Assembly (NCBI GenBank): GCA_964586675.1
Contig: CAZPHQ010000009.1
Coordinates: forward strand, 1 to 64,000
Origin: JADLGH01 sp964586675
GTDB taxonomy: Bacteria > Desulfobacterota_D > UBA1144 > Nemesobacterales > UBA2774
Length of the DNA stretch: 64,000 nt
Direction of reading: 5' to 3'
The notes under the pieces are model-generated. The model searched no databases, had not been told where the DNA came from, and saw only the letters and a list, made by a program, of their open reading frames with translations. The stretch's first letter is position 1; each line of letters opens with the position of its first letter. Both the position numbers and the translations under genes were made by a program. This document shows positions 48,182 to 57,375 of this stretch, in pieces.

Positions 48182-50191
48182 ATGGTTTTAGAGAAGCTGC
48201 CCAGGCCGGGCGAAGTAGTTCTGTTCAGAAAACGCCAGGAGCCGTCGCTCGGAATATTCTCGCACTTAGAAGGCGATAAGCTCCTTCTGTTTTCGGAAGA
48301 GGGACGCGAAATTACCATAGAGCGCGAGAAGATAGCGTTTGTCAGCTCTTTGACAATAACCGGCGACCTCACTCAATCTGAAAAAAAACTCGCTCTCAGA
48401 GACGTCCGGAGAAAGCTCGACGAGGCCCGTGAAAATATAGACCTCGTCACAGTGTGGGAGTGTTTCGAGGGCGAAAAGCGCGAAGTCCCATACGAAGAGC
48501 TCGCGGAATTTTACTACGCTGGAGGCGAGTCCGCGGGCATTGATACCGTCGCCTTTTTCTGGTCCGTGGACAAAAACGACATCTACTTCCGCCGGGGCGC
48601 TTCGGGCTACGAGCCCAGGACCCACGAGGAAGCCGCCGAGATAATCCATAAGAAGGATGTCGAGGAAAAGAAAAAAGAAGAGCGGGAAATGGCCATTCGG
48701 TGGGCGAAGGGAATAATGTCGGGCCACGAGGATAATCCTGGCGGCTTTTCGCCCGACGGCTACATCGAGCTCCTTCGCGGCTATGTCATACACCTCGACA
48801 AGTTCGGCCGCGCACCGGAAGCGAAATCGTTCCTCTCCGAGATAGGCATACGCGACCCCGAAGGGACGATCGAGTTTCTCATAAAGGCCGGAGGCTGGGG
48901 CGAGGACGAAGACCCGATGATAAAAAGGTTCTACGTCCGTGACGATTTTCCCGCCAGGGTCGAGGATGAAACGAAAAGGATAGTCTCCGAGCCGCTCCCG
49001 ACCGAAGGCTTCCGCGATCTTACACATCTCGACATATTCTCGATAGACGACGAGAACACGGAAGACATAGACGACGCGCTCTCGGTCGAGGAAGCACCGG
49101 GGGGAGGCATGACTATAGGCATACACATAGCCAACGTCGCCGGCCTTGTCCAGAAATGGGGCAACGCCGACGAGGAGGCGTCAAAGCGCGGCGAAACGAT
49201 CTACCTCCCCGAAAAACGGATACACATGTTCCCGCCCGATCTCGTAAAAGAAAGACTCTCGCTCGTGGAAGGCACGGAGCGCCTTTCGCTCTCGCTGATG
49301 GTCAATGTTGATCCCGAGCTCAACGTCAGGGGAACAGAATTCGCCGCTTCTGTAATCAAAGTCAATCGAAACATCACTTACAAACAGGGCACCGATTACT
49401 TTCTCAACGATCCCCTCGGCATGAGGATGCGGGAATTCGCTTTAAGGCTGAGAAATTCGCGGCTCGACTCCGGGGCGCTCATAGTCCAGCTCCCCCAGCT
49501 GAAGGTGAGGATAGGGGAGGGCGGCGCTATCTCGATAGAGAAGAACCCGATGAATTCCGAGGCGCACGTCGTCGTCGCCGAGATGATGATCCTCATGAAC
49601 AGGACGGCCGGGAAATTCCTCAAGGACAAGCGCATCCCCGCCATCTACCGCTCGCAGCCCGAGTCCGTAACAGAAGACGCGCGCGTCCTCGACGAAACGA
49701 ACCCCCTCTATGCGCTCCAGATCGTGAAGTTCCTCCGGGCCCCCCGCGTCGGACTCGCCCCGGACGTCCACAGGTCGCTCGGTATAGACGTTTACACGCA
49801 GGTCACCTCGCCCATAAGGCGCTACGCCGACCTTGTCATGCAGCGGCAGATAGTCTCGGAGCTCCTCGACGGCGAGCCGATGTATACAGAGGACGAGCTT
49901 GAAAATCTCTATCCGATGATCGAGGTAGGAATACGCGACAAGAAAACCATAGAGCGGAACAGGGAGAGGTACTGGATTTATAAACACCTGAAGTTGCTCG
50001 AGGGGACCGCCATAAACGGCATAGTCAGCTCTACGGCCGGGAAGAGGGTTGCGGTATATCTTCCGGACTATCTATTCGAGACGACAGTCAGCCATGGGCA
50101 GGAAACCGCCGTAACGGAAGGCGACAACGTGCGGCTTTTCGTGACGAAAGTCGATCCTTTAAGACGTATACTGACCCTTTCGCTGACGTAA
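48182..50191 (+). CDS. RNase II/RNB-family exoribonuclease
   Basis: A 669-residue 3'-5' exoribonuclease. The N-terminal third has a small beta domain and a helical region not found in E. coli RNase R. The RNB catalytic domain starts near 270 with LDIFSIDDENTEDIDDALSV, whose Asp residues bind the metals. It continues through IHIANVAGLVQKWGNADEEA, FPPDLVKERLSLVEGTERLS, HVVVAEMMILMNR and the conserved VTSPIRRYADLVMQRQI. A C-terminal S1-like domain (VAVYLPDYLFETTV, GDNVRLFVTKVDP) ends it. The domain order fits the RNB proteins of cyanobacteria and deltaproteobacteria, between RNase II and R. Confidence 0.9.
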   Translation: MVLEKLPRPGEVVLFRKRQEPSLGIFSHLEGDKLLLFSEEGREITIEREKIAFVSSLTITGDLTQSEKKLALRDVRRKLDEARENIDLVTVWECFEGEKREVPYEELAEFYYAGGESAGIDTVAFFWSVDKNDIYFRRGASGYEPRTHEEAAEIIHKKDVEEKKKEEREMAIRWAKGIMSGHEDNPGGFSPDGYIELLRGYVIHLDKFGRAPEAKSFLSEIGIRDPEGTIEFLIKAGGWGEDEDPMIKRFYVRDDFPARVEDETKRIVSEPLPTEGFRDLTHLDIFSIDDENTEDIDDALSVEEAPGGGMTIGIHIANVAGLVQKWGNADEEASKRGETIYLPEKRIHMFPPDLVKERLSLVEGTERLSLSLMVNVDPELNVRGTEFAASVIKVNRNITYKQGTDYFLNDPLGMRMREFALRLRNSRLDSGALIVQLPQLKVRIGEGGAISIEKNPMNSEAHVVVAEMMILMNRTAGKFLKDKRIPAIYRSQPESVTEDARVLDETNPLYALQIVKFLRAPRVGLAPDVHRSLGIDVYTQVTSPIRRYADLVMQRQIVSELLDGEPMYTEDELENLYPMIEVGIRDKKTIERNRERYWIYKHLKLLEGTAINGIVSSTAGKRVAVYLPDYLFETTVSHGQETAVTEGDNVRLFVTKVDPLRRILTLSLT

Positions 50192-50380
50192 ACTGCTTAG
50201 CTTATCATCAGATTGGCGCTCACAGGTACTGTACGGTTCGCTCTACAATCCTGCGCCAAGTCAATAGGCCAGCCAAATACTTAAAGTCATTAGTGAAGTA
50301 TTATTAATCACATAATATCAATAGATTATACTGCATACCTACAACAATTTATATCTCGAAAGCCTTCTGCTCTATACCAC

Positions 50381-51769
50381 TTAAGGCTGATTTTTCAGGG
50401 CTTCAAGTATTTCTTCAAGGCTCGTATACTTGAGCCTCGGCCTGCCAGCCGCCTTTCCGCGCTCTATTTCAAGGACATCCAGCCTTAGCCAGTCCTGGTA
50501 AGTTATGTGGTCCGGCTGGCAGTCCTTTATAAACGCCTCAAGACTGCCCCTGTCCGGGCTTTCGGGCCGAATGAGCTTCCCCGATTTTATATCTTCCACA
50601 ATGCACTCTACCGTCTCGCCGGAATCCTGCTTGTTGGTGCCTATCACGCCCGAAGGCCCGCGCTTTATCCACCCGGTGGCGTAGAGCCCGTCGAGGTGCT
50701 CGCTTGTTCCCGGGTCGGTGACGCGCCCCTTCTCGTTATGTATCACACCCCACTTCTCGTGGAACGGAACCTCCGGAAGCGGCACGCCGTGATAGCCTAT
50801 CGAGCGGAATACGATCCCGGCTTCGAGCTCCTCGTATTCTTCAGTCGAGCGGGAGCGTATCTCCCCGTTATCGTCCCTGTAGAGCTCGTTCTTAACCAGC
50901 TTGACGCCTCTTACCCTGCCGTTCTCGTCCCCCAGTATTTCGACAGGCGAAACTAAGAACCTTATGTGAAGCTGCCTCTGCTTGACATGCCCGGCCGGAT
51001 CGCAGAACGATTTCAGAATCTCTATCTTGTTTATGGTCGACTGGTCCTTCGACGTTTCGAGCTCGGCTTTGGTCTCTGCGTCGAGCTCGACCTCGTGCGG
51101 CAGCGTCACAGCATGCGCGTCCATCATCTTGCCGAGCTCTCTAACCTCGGGGTTCGTGAAGGCTGCCTGCATCGGGCCTCTTCTGCCGAGTAGATAGACT
51201 TCCCTGATTTCGCTTTGGTTAAGTGCGGCGAGGGCGTAGTCGGCGATGTCCGTTTCTTTCAGCTCTTCCTCCGTCCGGCACAGTATTCGGGCGACATCTA
51301 TCGCCACGTTCCCGACGCCTATTACGACGGCCCTTTTAACGGAGAGGTCGAAGTCGAGGTTCCTGTAATCCGGGTGCCCGTTATACCACGCGACGAACTC
51401 CGTCGCCGTGTGGCTCCCTTTCAAATCCTCTCCGGGGATGCCGAGCTTTCTGTCTGTCTGCGCCCCGGTCGCGAATATTATAACGTGGTAAAAACGCTTC
51501 AGATCCGAAAGCCCGAGGTGCTTTCCGAACTCGACGTTCCCGTAAAACCTTACCTTCGGATGTGTCGCTATCTTGTCGTAAACCTTCGTCACGGATTTTA
51601 TCTTCTGATGGTCCGGCGCGACGCCCGATCTTACCAATCCGTGCGGCGTGGGCAGCCTGTCGAATATGTCTATCTCGAAGTCGTGCTCCGTTCTTTTAAG
51701 CAAATGCTCGGCCGCGTAGAAGCCGGCCGGTCCCGAGCCGATTATTGCGACCCTTATCGTATCGTTCAT
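50381..51769 (-). CDS. Ferredoxin-NADP+ reductase, adrenodoxin reductase type
   Basis: A 462-residue FAD/NADPH enzyme of the FprA/adrenodoxin reductase family, passing electrons between NADPH and ferredoxin. The FAD-binding motif GSGPAGFYAAE (11-21) is followed by PTPHGLVRSGVAPDHQKIKS, VIFATGAQTDRKLGIPGED and the NADPH site VIGVGNVAIDVARIL. LLGRRGPMQAAFTNPEVREL and the late WIKRGPSGVIGTNKQDS are diagnostic. I chose the ATG at 51769 because GGAG is eight bases upstream. A GTG two codons earlier is too close. No cytochrome P450 or ferredoxin gene is adjacent. Confidence 0.93.
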   Translation of the reverse strand: MNDTIRVAIIGSGPAGFYAAEHLLKRTEHDFEIDIFDRLPTPHGLVRSGVAPDHQKIKSVTKVYDKIATHPKVRFYGNVEFGKHLGLSDLKRFYHVIIFATGAQTDRKLGIPGEDLKGSHTATEFVAWYNGHPDYRNLDFDLSVKRAVVIGVGNVAIDVARILCRTEEELKETDIADYALAALNQSEIREVYLLGRRGPMQAAFTNPEVRELGKMMDAHAVTLPHEVELDAETKAELETSKDQSTINKIEILKSFCDPAGHVKQRQLHIRFLVSPVEILGDENGRVRGVKLVKNELYRDDNGEIRSRSTEEYEELEAGIVFRSIGYHGVPLPEVPFHEKWGVIHNEKGRVTDPGTSEHLDGLYATGWIKRGPSGVIGTNKQDSGETVECIVEDIKSGKLIRPESPDRGSLEAFIKDCQPDHITYQDWLRLDVLEIERGKAAGRPRLKYTSLEEILEALKNQP

Positions 51770-52152
51770 CTTCACTGCTCCGTTAGATTATGTAGTTCTC
51801 TTAGTGTCGGTCCTCATAAAAAGAGCTTCAGCCTGGAAACGGAAATCCCCGCGGGGCCACGGGACTCTGAAAATTTCGTTGACTAGTTGTGCATAGTTCT
51901 TTTTACCAAGTATTATAATTTAGATGAAATAAATATACCAAAAATTCCGGCCCGGCGGGTGTACGCCGGCCATACCGCGCCCTCAGCGGTTGTTTATACC
52001 ATTTAATTAAGCCCGGTTTTTCCGGGCATGATGCGCGCCCCAAGGCAGCCCCTGGTGGCTCACTCCCGGGGCGGGGCGTTCGAAGACAAAACGGAAAGAG
52101 TAGTATCCGGGAATCCCGGAATGCAGCGCCAATAAATACCGGTAAAGAACGT
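51770..52152. other. Intergenic region with small hairpins
   Basis: The 383 bases between the divergent reductase and ptsP hold no convincing gene. They contain a GCCCGG/CCGGGC hairpin with a T-rich loop (52011-52027) and a second stem near 51952-51972 (ccggcg with cgccgg). A minus-strand frame at 51903-52220 lacks coding character. No known riboswitch pattern was recognised. Confidence 0.5.
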
Positions 52153-54480
52153 ATGCACGCCAAAACCCGGCCAGGCACATCTTCTAAAAAGACTATAGAC
52201 AGGGCGGATTTCCACCTCAAAATCGTTCAGGAAATAAGCGACCTCGTAAACACCTCCACAGGGCTCAACATCATCTTGAAAAAGGTCGTCAACAAGATTG
52301 CCGTCTCGCTCCGGCTCGACGTCGTCTCCGTTTATCTCTGGGACCCGGAAAGGAAACTGCTCACGCTGAGATCGACGAAGGGGCTGAACGTCGACCCTCT
52401 CCGTCATCCGATAACGCTGAGCCCAGAAGAGGGACTCACGGGCCTCGTCTTCGAAACCTCGCGTCCTATAACCGTGATGCCCGCCTCCGAGCACCCGCGC
52501 TACAAGTACTTTCCCGAGATAGGCGAGGAAGAGTACGAAAGCTACATCGGCGTCCCGATACTCCTTCAGAACCGCTGCATAGGCGTCCTCGTCGGCCAGA
52601 CGAAAGAAAAGCGCCTGATTAATCCGGCCGAGGAAACCCTCTTCCAGATAATCGCGTCTAGGCTCGCGGGGCTCCTCGAAGTCGCCGACAGGCTCGAGCG
52701 TCTGAAAACTCCTTCGATCGTAAAACACGAGACGAGGACATACCAGGGTAAGGGCGTTTCTAACGGCGTCGCCATAGGCAACGTCTTCATATTCCGCGGA
52801 CTCTTCCAGCAGGTGAATACCGAGAAGCTCACGGCCTCGACTCCCGCCGTCGAGCGGAAAAGGCTCGAGCAGGCGTTTCAGGAAGTCGAGCTCGATCTCA
52901 AAAGCCTGATCGAAACGCTCGACTCGGAGGCCGTCCTCTCACGCGAAGAGATAGACATATTCCGGGCGCACTTTCTCATACTCCGCGGCTCGACCCTGAG
53001 AAAGGCCGTCATGGGCAAGCTAGAAGGCGGCAATATAGCCGCCGAGATGGCGGTCATAGAGGGCATCGAGGCCATAGCCCAGCAGTTCGAGGCCATGAGC
53101 GACAAGTATCTTCAAGAGAAGGCGCAGGACTTCCGCGACATCGGCGAGCGTCTCCTTCACGAGCTCATAACCCACACCACCGGCGCCAAGGCCGCTGCAG
53201 AGCCTAAAGACGGCTCCATACTGGTCGCCTACGAGATCGGCCCCTCGTTCATATCGATGCTTCTCAAAAATAAAGTCTCCGCCGTCGTCATAGAAAAGGG
53301 CGGCGAGACCTCTCACGCCATAATAATAGCGAAGTCCCTGGGCATCCCCGCAGTCGTCGGAATAGACAACATAAGCAGGCTCCTCCGCTCCGGAGAAAAG
53401 GCTATAGTAGACGGCAAAACGGGCTTCATATTCTCTAACCCCGACGAAAGCCTCATCGCCGAATACCAGAACACCTACTCCCGCATGGTGAAGGTGAAAG
53501 AGGAGATCGAGCAGGCGGCCATGGACGCCTCTAAAGACCCCGGCCTCGGCATAAAGATATCCGTCAACATCGGCTTCCCTATAGACGTTCAGCTCGCCAA
53601 GCAATACGGCATAAAAGACGTCGGCCTCTTCAGGACGGAATTCGCCTTCAGCCAGTACGCGAAGTGGCCGGGCGTCCGTCAGCAGGCGCGCATATACAAG
53701 AACATAGGCGACGCTTTCGAGGGCTACGTCACGATCCGAACCCTCGACATCGGGGCCGACAAGCTCCTTCCCTATTTCGAATTCCCGAGGGAAGACAACC
53801 CGCTCCTCGGCCTCCGGGCGATAAGGTTCTCGATGGAATATCTGGAGCTTTTCAAGGACCAGCTCCGGGCTATTCTCCTCGCAGCGAAGAAGGGCTCCAG
53901 GTTCAGGATACTCCTCCCGATGATAACGAACCTCTGGGAGGTCGAAACGGCGAGGGATATAATCGACGACCTCGTAAAGGAAATAGGGGTCCCGGAATCC
54001 GACGTCCCGCCGCTCGGGATAATGATGGAAGTGCCTGCGATACTCTACCAGCTCGACGACTACAAGAGCATGATAGATTTCGTCTCCGTCGGCACGAACG
54101 ACCTCATACAATATATACTGGCCGTCGACAGGAATTCGAACGTCGTCGGACACCTCTACTCTGGCTTTCATCCCGCGGTGCTGAGGGTGCTCGACGATAT
54201 ATACTACAAAACCCGTCATTCCGGCATGGACGTCTCCGTCTGCGGCGAGCTCGCGGGCACGCCGTCCGGAGCGCTCGGCCTCATAGCCCTCGGCTTCAAG
54301 CAGCTCAGCGTTTCGCCGTCTAACCTGCCTTATGTAAGGTTCCTCTGCAACAAGGTGGATAAGTACATGCTGAGCACCGTCAGAAGAGACATACTCAACC
54401 TCAAGAAAAACAGCGAGATCGAGCGTTATCTCATAGAGGCGCTCGAATCCATACACCCCGCACTGATTGAAATCGAATAG
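52153..54480 (+). CDS. ptsP: GAF-domain enzyme I (PtsP, nitrogen-type PTS)
   Basis: A 775-residue protein with an N-terminal GAF sensor domain (about 25-185, including VVSVYLWDPERKLLTL and EEYESYIGVPILL) fused to a full enzyme I. The phospho-His is His388 in GGETSHAIIIAKS. The PEP-binding barrel has LFRTEFAF, LLGLRAIRFSMEY and FVSVGTNDLIQYILAVDR. The active-site Cys697 lies in VSVCGELAG. PtsP starts the nitrogen-type phosphorelay (PtsP to NPr to EIIA-Ntr), which regulates and does not transport. GAF sensing of glutamine or 2-oxoglutarate is known in some PtsP proteins. The only HPr in the window is at 10452. Confidence 0.94.
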   Translation: MHAKTRPGTSSKKTIDRADFHLKIVQEISDLVNTSTGLNIILKKVVNKIAVSLRLDVVSVYLWDPERKLLTLRSTKGLNVDPLRHPITLSPEEGLTGLVFETSRPITVMPASEHPRYKYFPEIGEEEYESYIGVPILLQNRCIGVLVGQTKEKRLINPAEETLFQIIASRLAGLLEVADRLERLKTPSIVKHETRTYQGKGVSNGVAIGNVFIFRGLFQQVNTEKLTASTPAVERKRLEQAFQEVELDLKSLIETLDSEAVLSREEIDIFRAHFLILRGSTLRKAVMGKLEGGNIAAEMAVIEGIEAIAQQFEAMSDKYLQEKAQDFRDIGERLLHELITHTTGAKAAAEPKDGSILVAYEIGPSFISMLLKNKVSAVVIEKGGETSHAIIIAKSLGIPAVVGIDNISRLLRSGEKAIVDGKTGFIFSNPDESLIAEYQNTYSRMVKVKEEIEQAAMDASKDPGLGIKISVNIGFPIDVQLAKQYGIKDVGLFRTEFAFSQYAKWPGVRQQARIYKNIGDAFEGYVTIRTLDIGADKLLPYFEFPREDNPLLGLRAIRFSMEYLELFKDQLRAILLAAKKGSRFRILLPMITNLWEVETARDIIDDLVKEIGVPESDVPPLGIMMEVPAILYQLDDYKSMIDFVSVGTNDLIQYILAVDRNSNVVGHLYSGFHPAVLRVLDDIYYKTRHSGMDVSVCGELAGTPSGALGLIALGFKQLSVSPSNLPYVRFLCNKVDKYMLSTVRRDILNLKKNSEIERYLIEALESIHPALIEIE

Positions 54481-54538
54481 CCCTTCTGCGCCGCCGCTTT
54501 CAATTTCGCGGCGCTAGTGTAACTTTTACTCCCTGTCC

Positions 54539-55447
54539 ATGAGGCCCCGGAAAATACACGTAATCCTTTTTCTGCTGACGGTTCTGACGACGTTCCTGAC
54601 GGGGCTCGGCATGTGGGGGAGCTACCTCAATGCCGCGCTCTTCTCCGGGGCGCTTCTCTTCATACTGGGCGCCCACGAAATGGGGCACTACTTTTACGGC
54701 AGGAAATATGGAATAGACATCACACCGCCCTATTTCATCCCGGCCCCGCCCGTAATCTCCCCGATAGGCACATTCGGCGCATTCATAAAGATAAAATCCC
54801 CCATATATTCCAAGAAGGCCCTCTTCGACATAGGCATCGCGGGCCCGCTCGCGGGGATCATAGCCACGATACCGATAATGATAGCGGGGATAGCGCTGTC
54901 GACGTTCGTCAACCCCGAAAATGTCAACGGGAATGGCGGCTACATGCTCGGCATCCCGCTTATATTCGGATTCGTGGCCGAAACCATATTAGGCCCCGTG
55001 CCCGAAGGGCAGAACATATTCCTCCACCCACTGGCCTTCGCCGGGTGGGTGGGGCTTTTCGTAACGGCACTTAACCTGATCCCCTGCGGTCAGCTCGACG
55101 GCGGCCACATCGTTTACGCCCTCTTTTCGAAGCGTTTTCACAAGATAGTCTCCGGGCTCATGATAGCCGTCCTGTTCGTGTTCGGCGTCGGGACAGAACC
55201 GCTCCTGGCCCTCGCGGAGAAATACGGCGGCGCGGCTGTCGCGCCGTATCTCGCCCACGTGCCCGTCTTCGGGGGCTGGCCGGGCTGGGTCCTCTGGGCG
55301 GCCCTCCTCACGCTCATGGGTACGCGCCACCCGCCGACATACTATGAAGACGGCGGACTCGGAGCCGGCAGGATGGCCCTCGGCCTCCTCTCGCTCCTCA
55401 TATTCGTAGGGTGCATTTCGCCCGTGCCTATCTCGCTGGCGTATTAA
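54539..55447 (+). CDS. M50 site-2-protease-type membrane peptidase
   Basis: A 302-residue integral membrane zinc protease. The zinc motif HEMGH (His46, Glu47, His50) is in the second helix, and the third ligand Asp187 is in LNLIPCGQLDGGH. The layout, with FGAFIKIKSPIYSKKALFDI and AGPLAGIIATIP between them, matches the bacterial and plastid S2P group (EGY-like, without PDZ domain). Targets are usually membrane-bound regulators. No anti-sigma factor is adjacent. Of its 30 Ile codons I count 19 ATA, 10 ATC and 1 ATT. It follows ptsP after 58 bases and may share its transcript. Confidence 0.92.
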   Translation: MRPRKIHVILFLLTVLTTFLTGLGMWGSYLNAALFSGALLFILGAHEMGHYFYGRKYGIDITPPYFIPAPPVISPIGTFGAFIKIKSPIYSKKALFDIGIAGPLAGIIATIPIMIAGIALSTFVNPENVNGNGGYMLGIPLIFGFVAETILGPVPEGQNIFLHPLAFAGWVGLFVTALNLIPCGQLDGGHIVYALFSKRFHKIVSGLMIAVLFVFGVGTEPLLALAEKYGGAAVAPYLAHVPVFGGWPGWVLWAALLTLMGTRHPPTYYEDGGLGAGRMALGLLSLLIFVGCISPVPISLAY

Positions 55448-55688
55448 ATAGAGAGGGTCGAACCGGGTTCGGCTGCCCGGGGTCCGGCGACTGGAAGCGA
55501 CGTCATTTAACCGGCGCACGTGGCCGTTTATATAGCCCAGTGTCTAAATTTCGGACAATATTGAAAAACTCGTGAGTTAAGGTAAGTTTACTTGTCCGAA
55601 CCGCCGTCCGTTCCGGATCGTGCTCCGTTTTTTAGCTTTAAAACAACTTGGATAACAAAAGGAAAACAGCTAACAGGAGGGATTTACA

Positions 55689-56981
55689 GTGGCACAGAAA
55701 GATACATTAACCATAACCGATAACCGGACTGGTAAAACGTACGAGATACCTATCACGCACGATACCATCCGGGCGAGCGATCTCAACCAGATAAGGGTCA
55801 ATCCTGACGATTTCGGGATGATGAGCTACGATCCCGCGTTCGGTAACACAGCCGCCTGTATCAGCCGCGTAACCTACATCGACGGCGACAAGGGCGAGCT
55901 CATCTACAGGGGCTACCCGATAGAAGTCCTGGCGGAAAAGAGCAACTATCTTGAAGTCGCTTACTTACTCCTGAACGGCGATCTGCCAACGCAGGCCCAG
56001 TACGACCAGTGGGTCCACGACATTACACATCACACAATAGTGCATGAGAACATAAAGAGGTTCATGGACGGCTTCCGCTACGACGCGCATCCGATGGGAA
56101 TGCTCCTCGGAACGGTCGGCGCGCTTTCGACTTTCTACCCAGAAGCCAAGGACATATTCAACAAGGAAGTGCGCGATATACAGGTCCACAGGCTCATAGC
56201 GAAGATGCCGACGATGGCGGCCTTCGCATACCGTCATGCAATGGGCATGCCCTACGTTTACCCCGACAACGACCTTTCCTACGCAGGAAACTTCCTCAAC
56301 ATGATGTTCAAGATGACAGAGCTTAAATACGTTCCGGACCCTGTAATTGAAAGGGCGGTCGATATCCTCTTCATCCTCCATGCGGACCACGAGCAGAACT
56401 GCAGCGCGAGCGCCATGCGTAACGTCGGCAGCTCTCTCCCCGATCCGTATTCGGCGACGGCTGCGGCCATCGCCGCGCTCTACGGCCCGCTCCACGGCGG
56501 CGCCAACGAGGGCGTTCTCCAGATGCTGAAGGAGATCGGCTCTGTCGACAAGATCCCCGAATACATCAAGCGCGCGAAGGCCGGCGAGTTCAGGCTCATG
56601 GGCTTCGGACACCGCGTCTACAAATCCTACGACCCGAGAGCGAAGATAATAAAAGAAGCCGCCTACGAAGTTTTCGAGGCCAAGGGCAAGAACCCGCTCC
56701 TCGACATTGCGCTCGAACTGGAGCGTATCGCTCTCGAAGACGATTACTTTGTAAAACGTAAGCTCTACCCGAACGTCGACTTCTATTCCGGCCTTATCTA
56801 CCAGAGCCTTGGAATCCCGGTCGAGATGTTCACAGTCATGTTCGCCATAGCGCGTACTTCCGGATGGCTCGCCCAGTGGATAGAGCTCCTCGAAGACCCG
56901 GAGAGAAGGATCGCCCGTCCGAGGCAGATCTATCTTGGCGAGAAAGACAGGAAGTATGTGCCGATAGGAAAGAGGAAGTAA
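55689..56981 (+). CDS. gltA: Citrate synthase
   Basis: A 430-residue enzyme that condenses oxaloacetate and acetyl-CoA, the entry step of the TCA cycle. Length and motifs fit the hexameric, NADH-sensitive E. coli type. The catalytic residues are His269 in GPLHGGANEG, His308 in GFGHRVYKSYDPRAK and Asp364 in YPNVDFYSG, with HADHEQNCSASAMRNVGSS upstream. The N-terminal small domain (LTITDNRTGKTYEIPI) is present. The start is GTG with AGGAGGG eight bases upstream, one of the strongest ribosome sites in the window, which suggests high expression. The 241-base leader region holds no gene. Confidence 0.96.
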   Translation: MAQKDTLTITDNRTGKTYEIPITHDTIRASDLNQIRVNPDDFGMMSYDPAFGNTAACISRVTYIDGDKGELIYRGYPIEVLAEKSNYLEVAYLLLNGDLPTQAQYDQWVHDITHHTIVHENIKRFMDGFRYDAHPMGMLLGTVGALSTFYPEAKDIFNKEVRDIQVHRLIAKMPTMAAFAYRHAMGMPYVYPDNDLSYAGNFLNMMFKMTELKYVPDPVIERAVDILFILHADHEQNCSASAMRNVGSSLPDPYSATAAAIAALYGPLHGGANEGVLQMLKEIGSVDKIPEYIKRAKAGEFRLMGFGHRVYKSYDPRAKIIKEAAYEVFEAKGKNPLLDIALELERIALEDDYFVKRKLYPNVDFYSGLIYQSLGIPVEMFTVMFAIARTSGWLAQWIELLEDPERRIARPRQIYLGEKDRKYVPIGKRK

Positions 56982-57012
56982 CACTGGCGGATTTTGACAG
57001 AGAAGGCGTCGG

Positions 57013-57372
57013 CTACGTGCTGGAAAAATGCCTTCCGATCATGCTGGTGTGATAATAATTGATCATGTGTTCGAGGGAGGCGATAAAGATCCTTATCGCC
57101 TCCTTTTTTATTTCATCGCTTTTTAAGAATTCTTCCCTTTCATTATCAGACGCGAGCCTTCCGAGCAGGCCGTTCATGGCTCCTACAAATGATTCTTTCA
57201 GGTCTTTCTGATCGTCCCTCAGAATCACTTCTATAAATCCCTCGTCCTGGAGGTCATATTTTCTGGCGAGGAGCGCCGCCCTGAGGTCACCCGAGAGGGC
57301 AGGGGACCCAAGACCCGGAAACCCTTCGGCCGCCCCTTCGAAGACCTGAACAAGTTCGTCGATATAAGCCAT
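57013..57372 (-). CDS. Hypothetical helical protein
   Basis: A 119-residue helical, acidic protein of unknown function: YIDELVQVFEGAAEGFPGLG, ILRDDQKDLKESFVGAMNGL and SLEHMINYYHTSMIGRHF at the end. No signal or membrane segment is seen. I place the start at the ATG at 57372. A longer start at 57408 would overlap more of the divergent FAD gene. No strong ribosome site is visible. Its 5' end abuts the damaged N-terminal part of the divergent oxidoreductase. It converges on gltA. Confidence 0.55.
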   Translation of the reverse strand: MAYIDELVQVFEGAAEGFPGLGSPALSGDLRAALLARKYDLQDEGFIEVILRDDQKDLKESFVGAMNGLLGRLASDNEREEFLKSDEIKKEAIRIFIASLEHMINYYHTSMIGRHFSST

Positions 57373-57375
57373 GGA

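Noticed and set aside
51903..52220. Minus-strand 105-codon frame before ptsP
   Set aside because: No ribosome site, no coding character, and it overlaps the ptsP start and intergenic hairpins.
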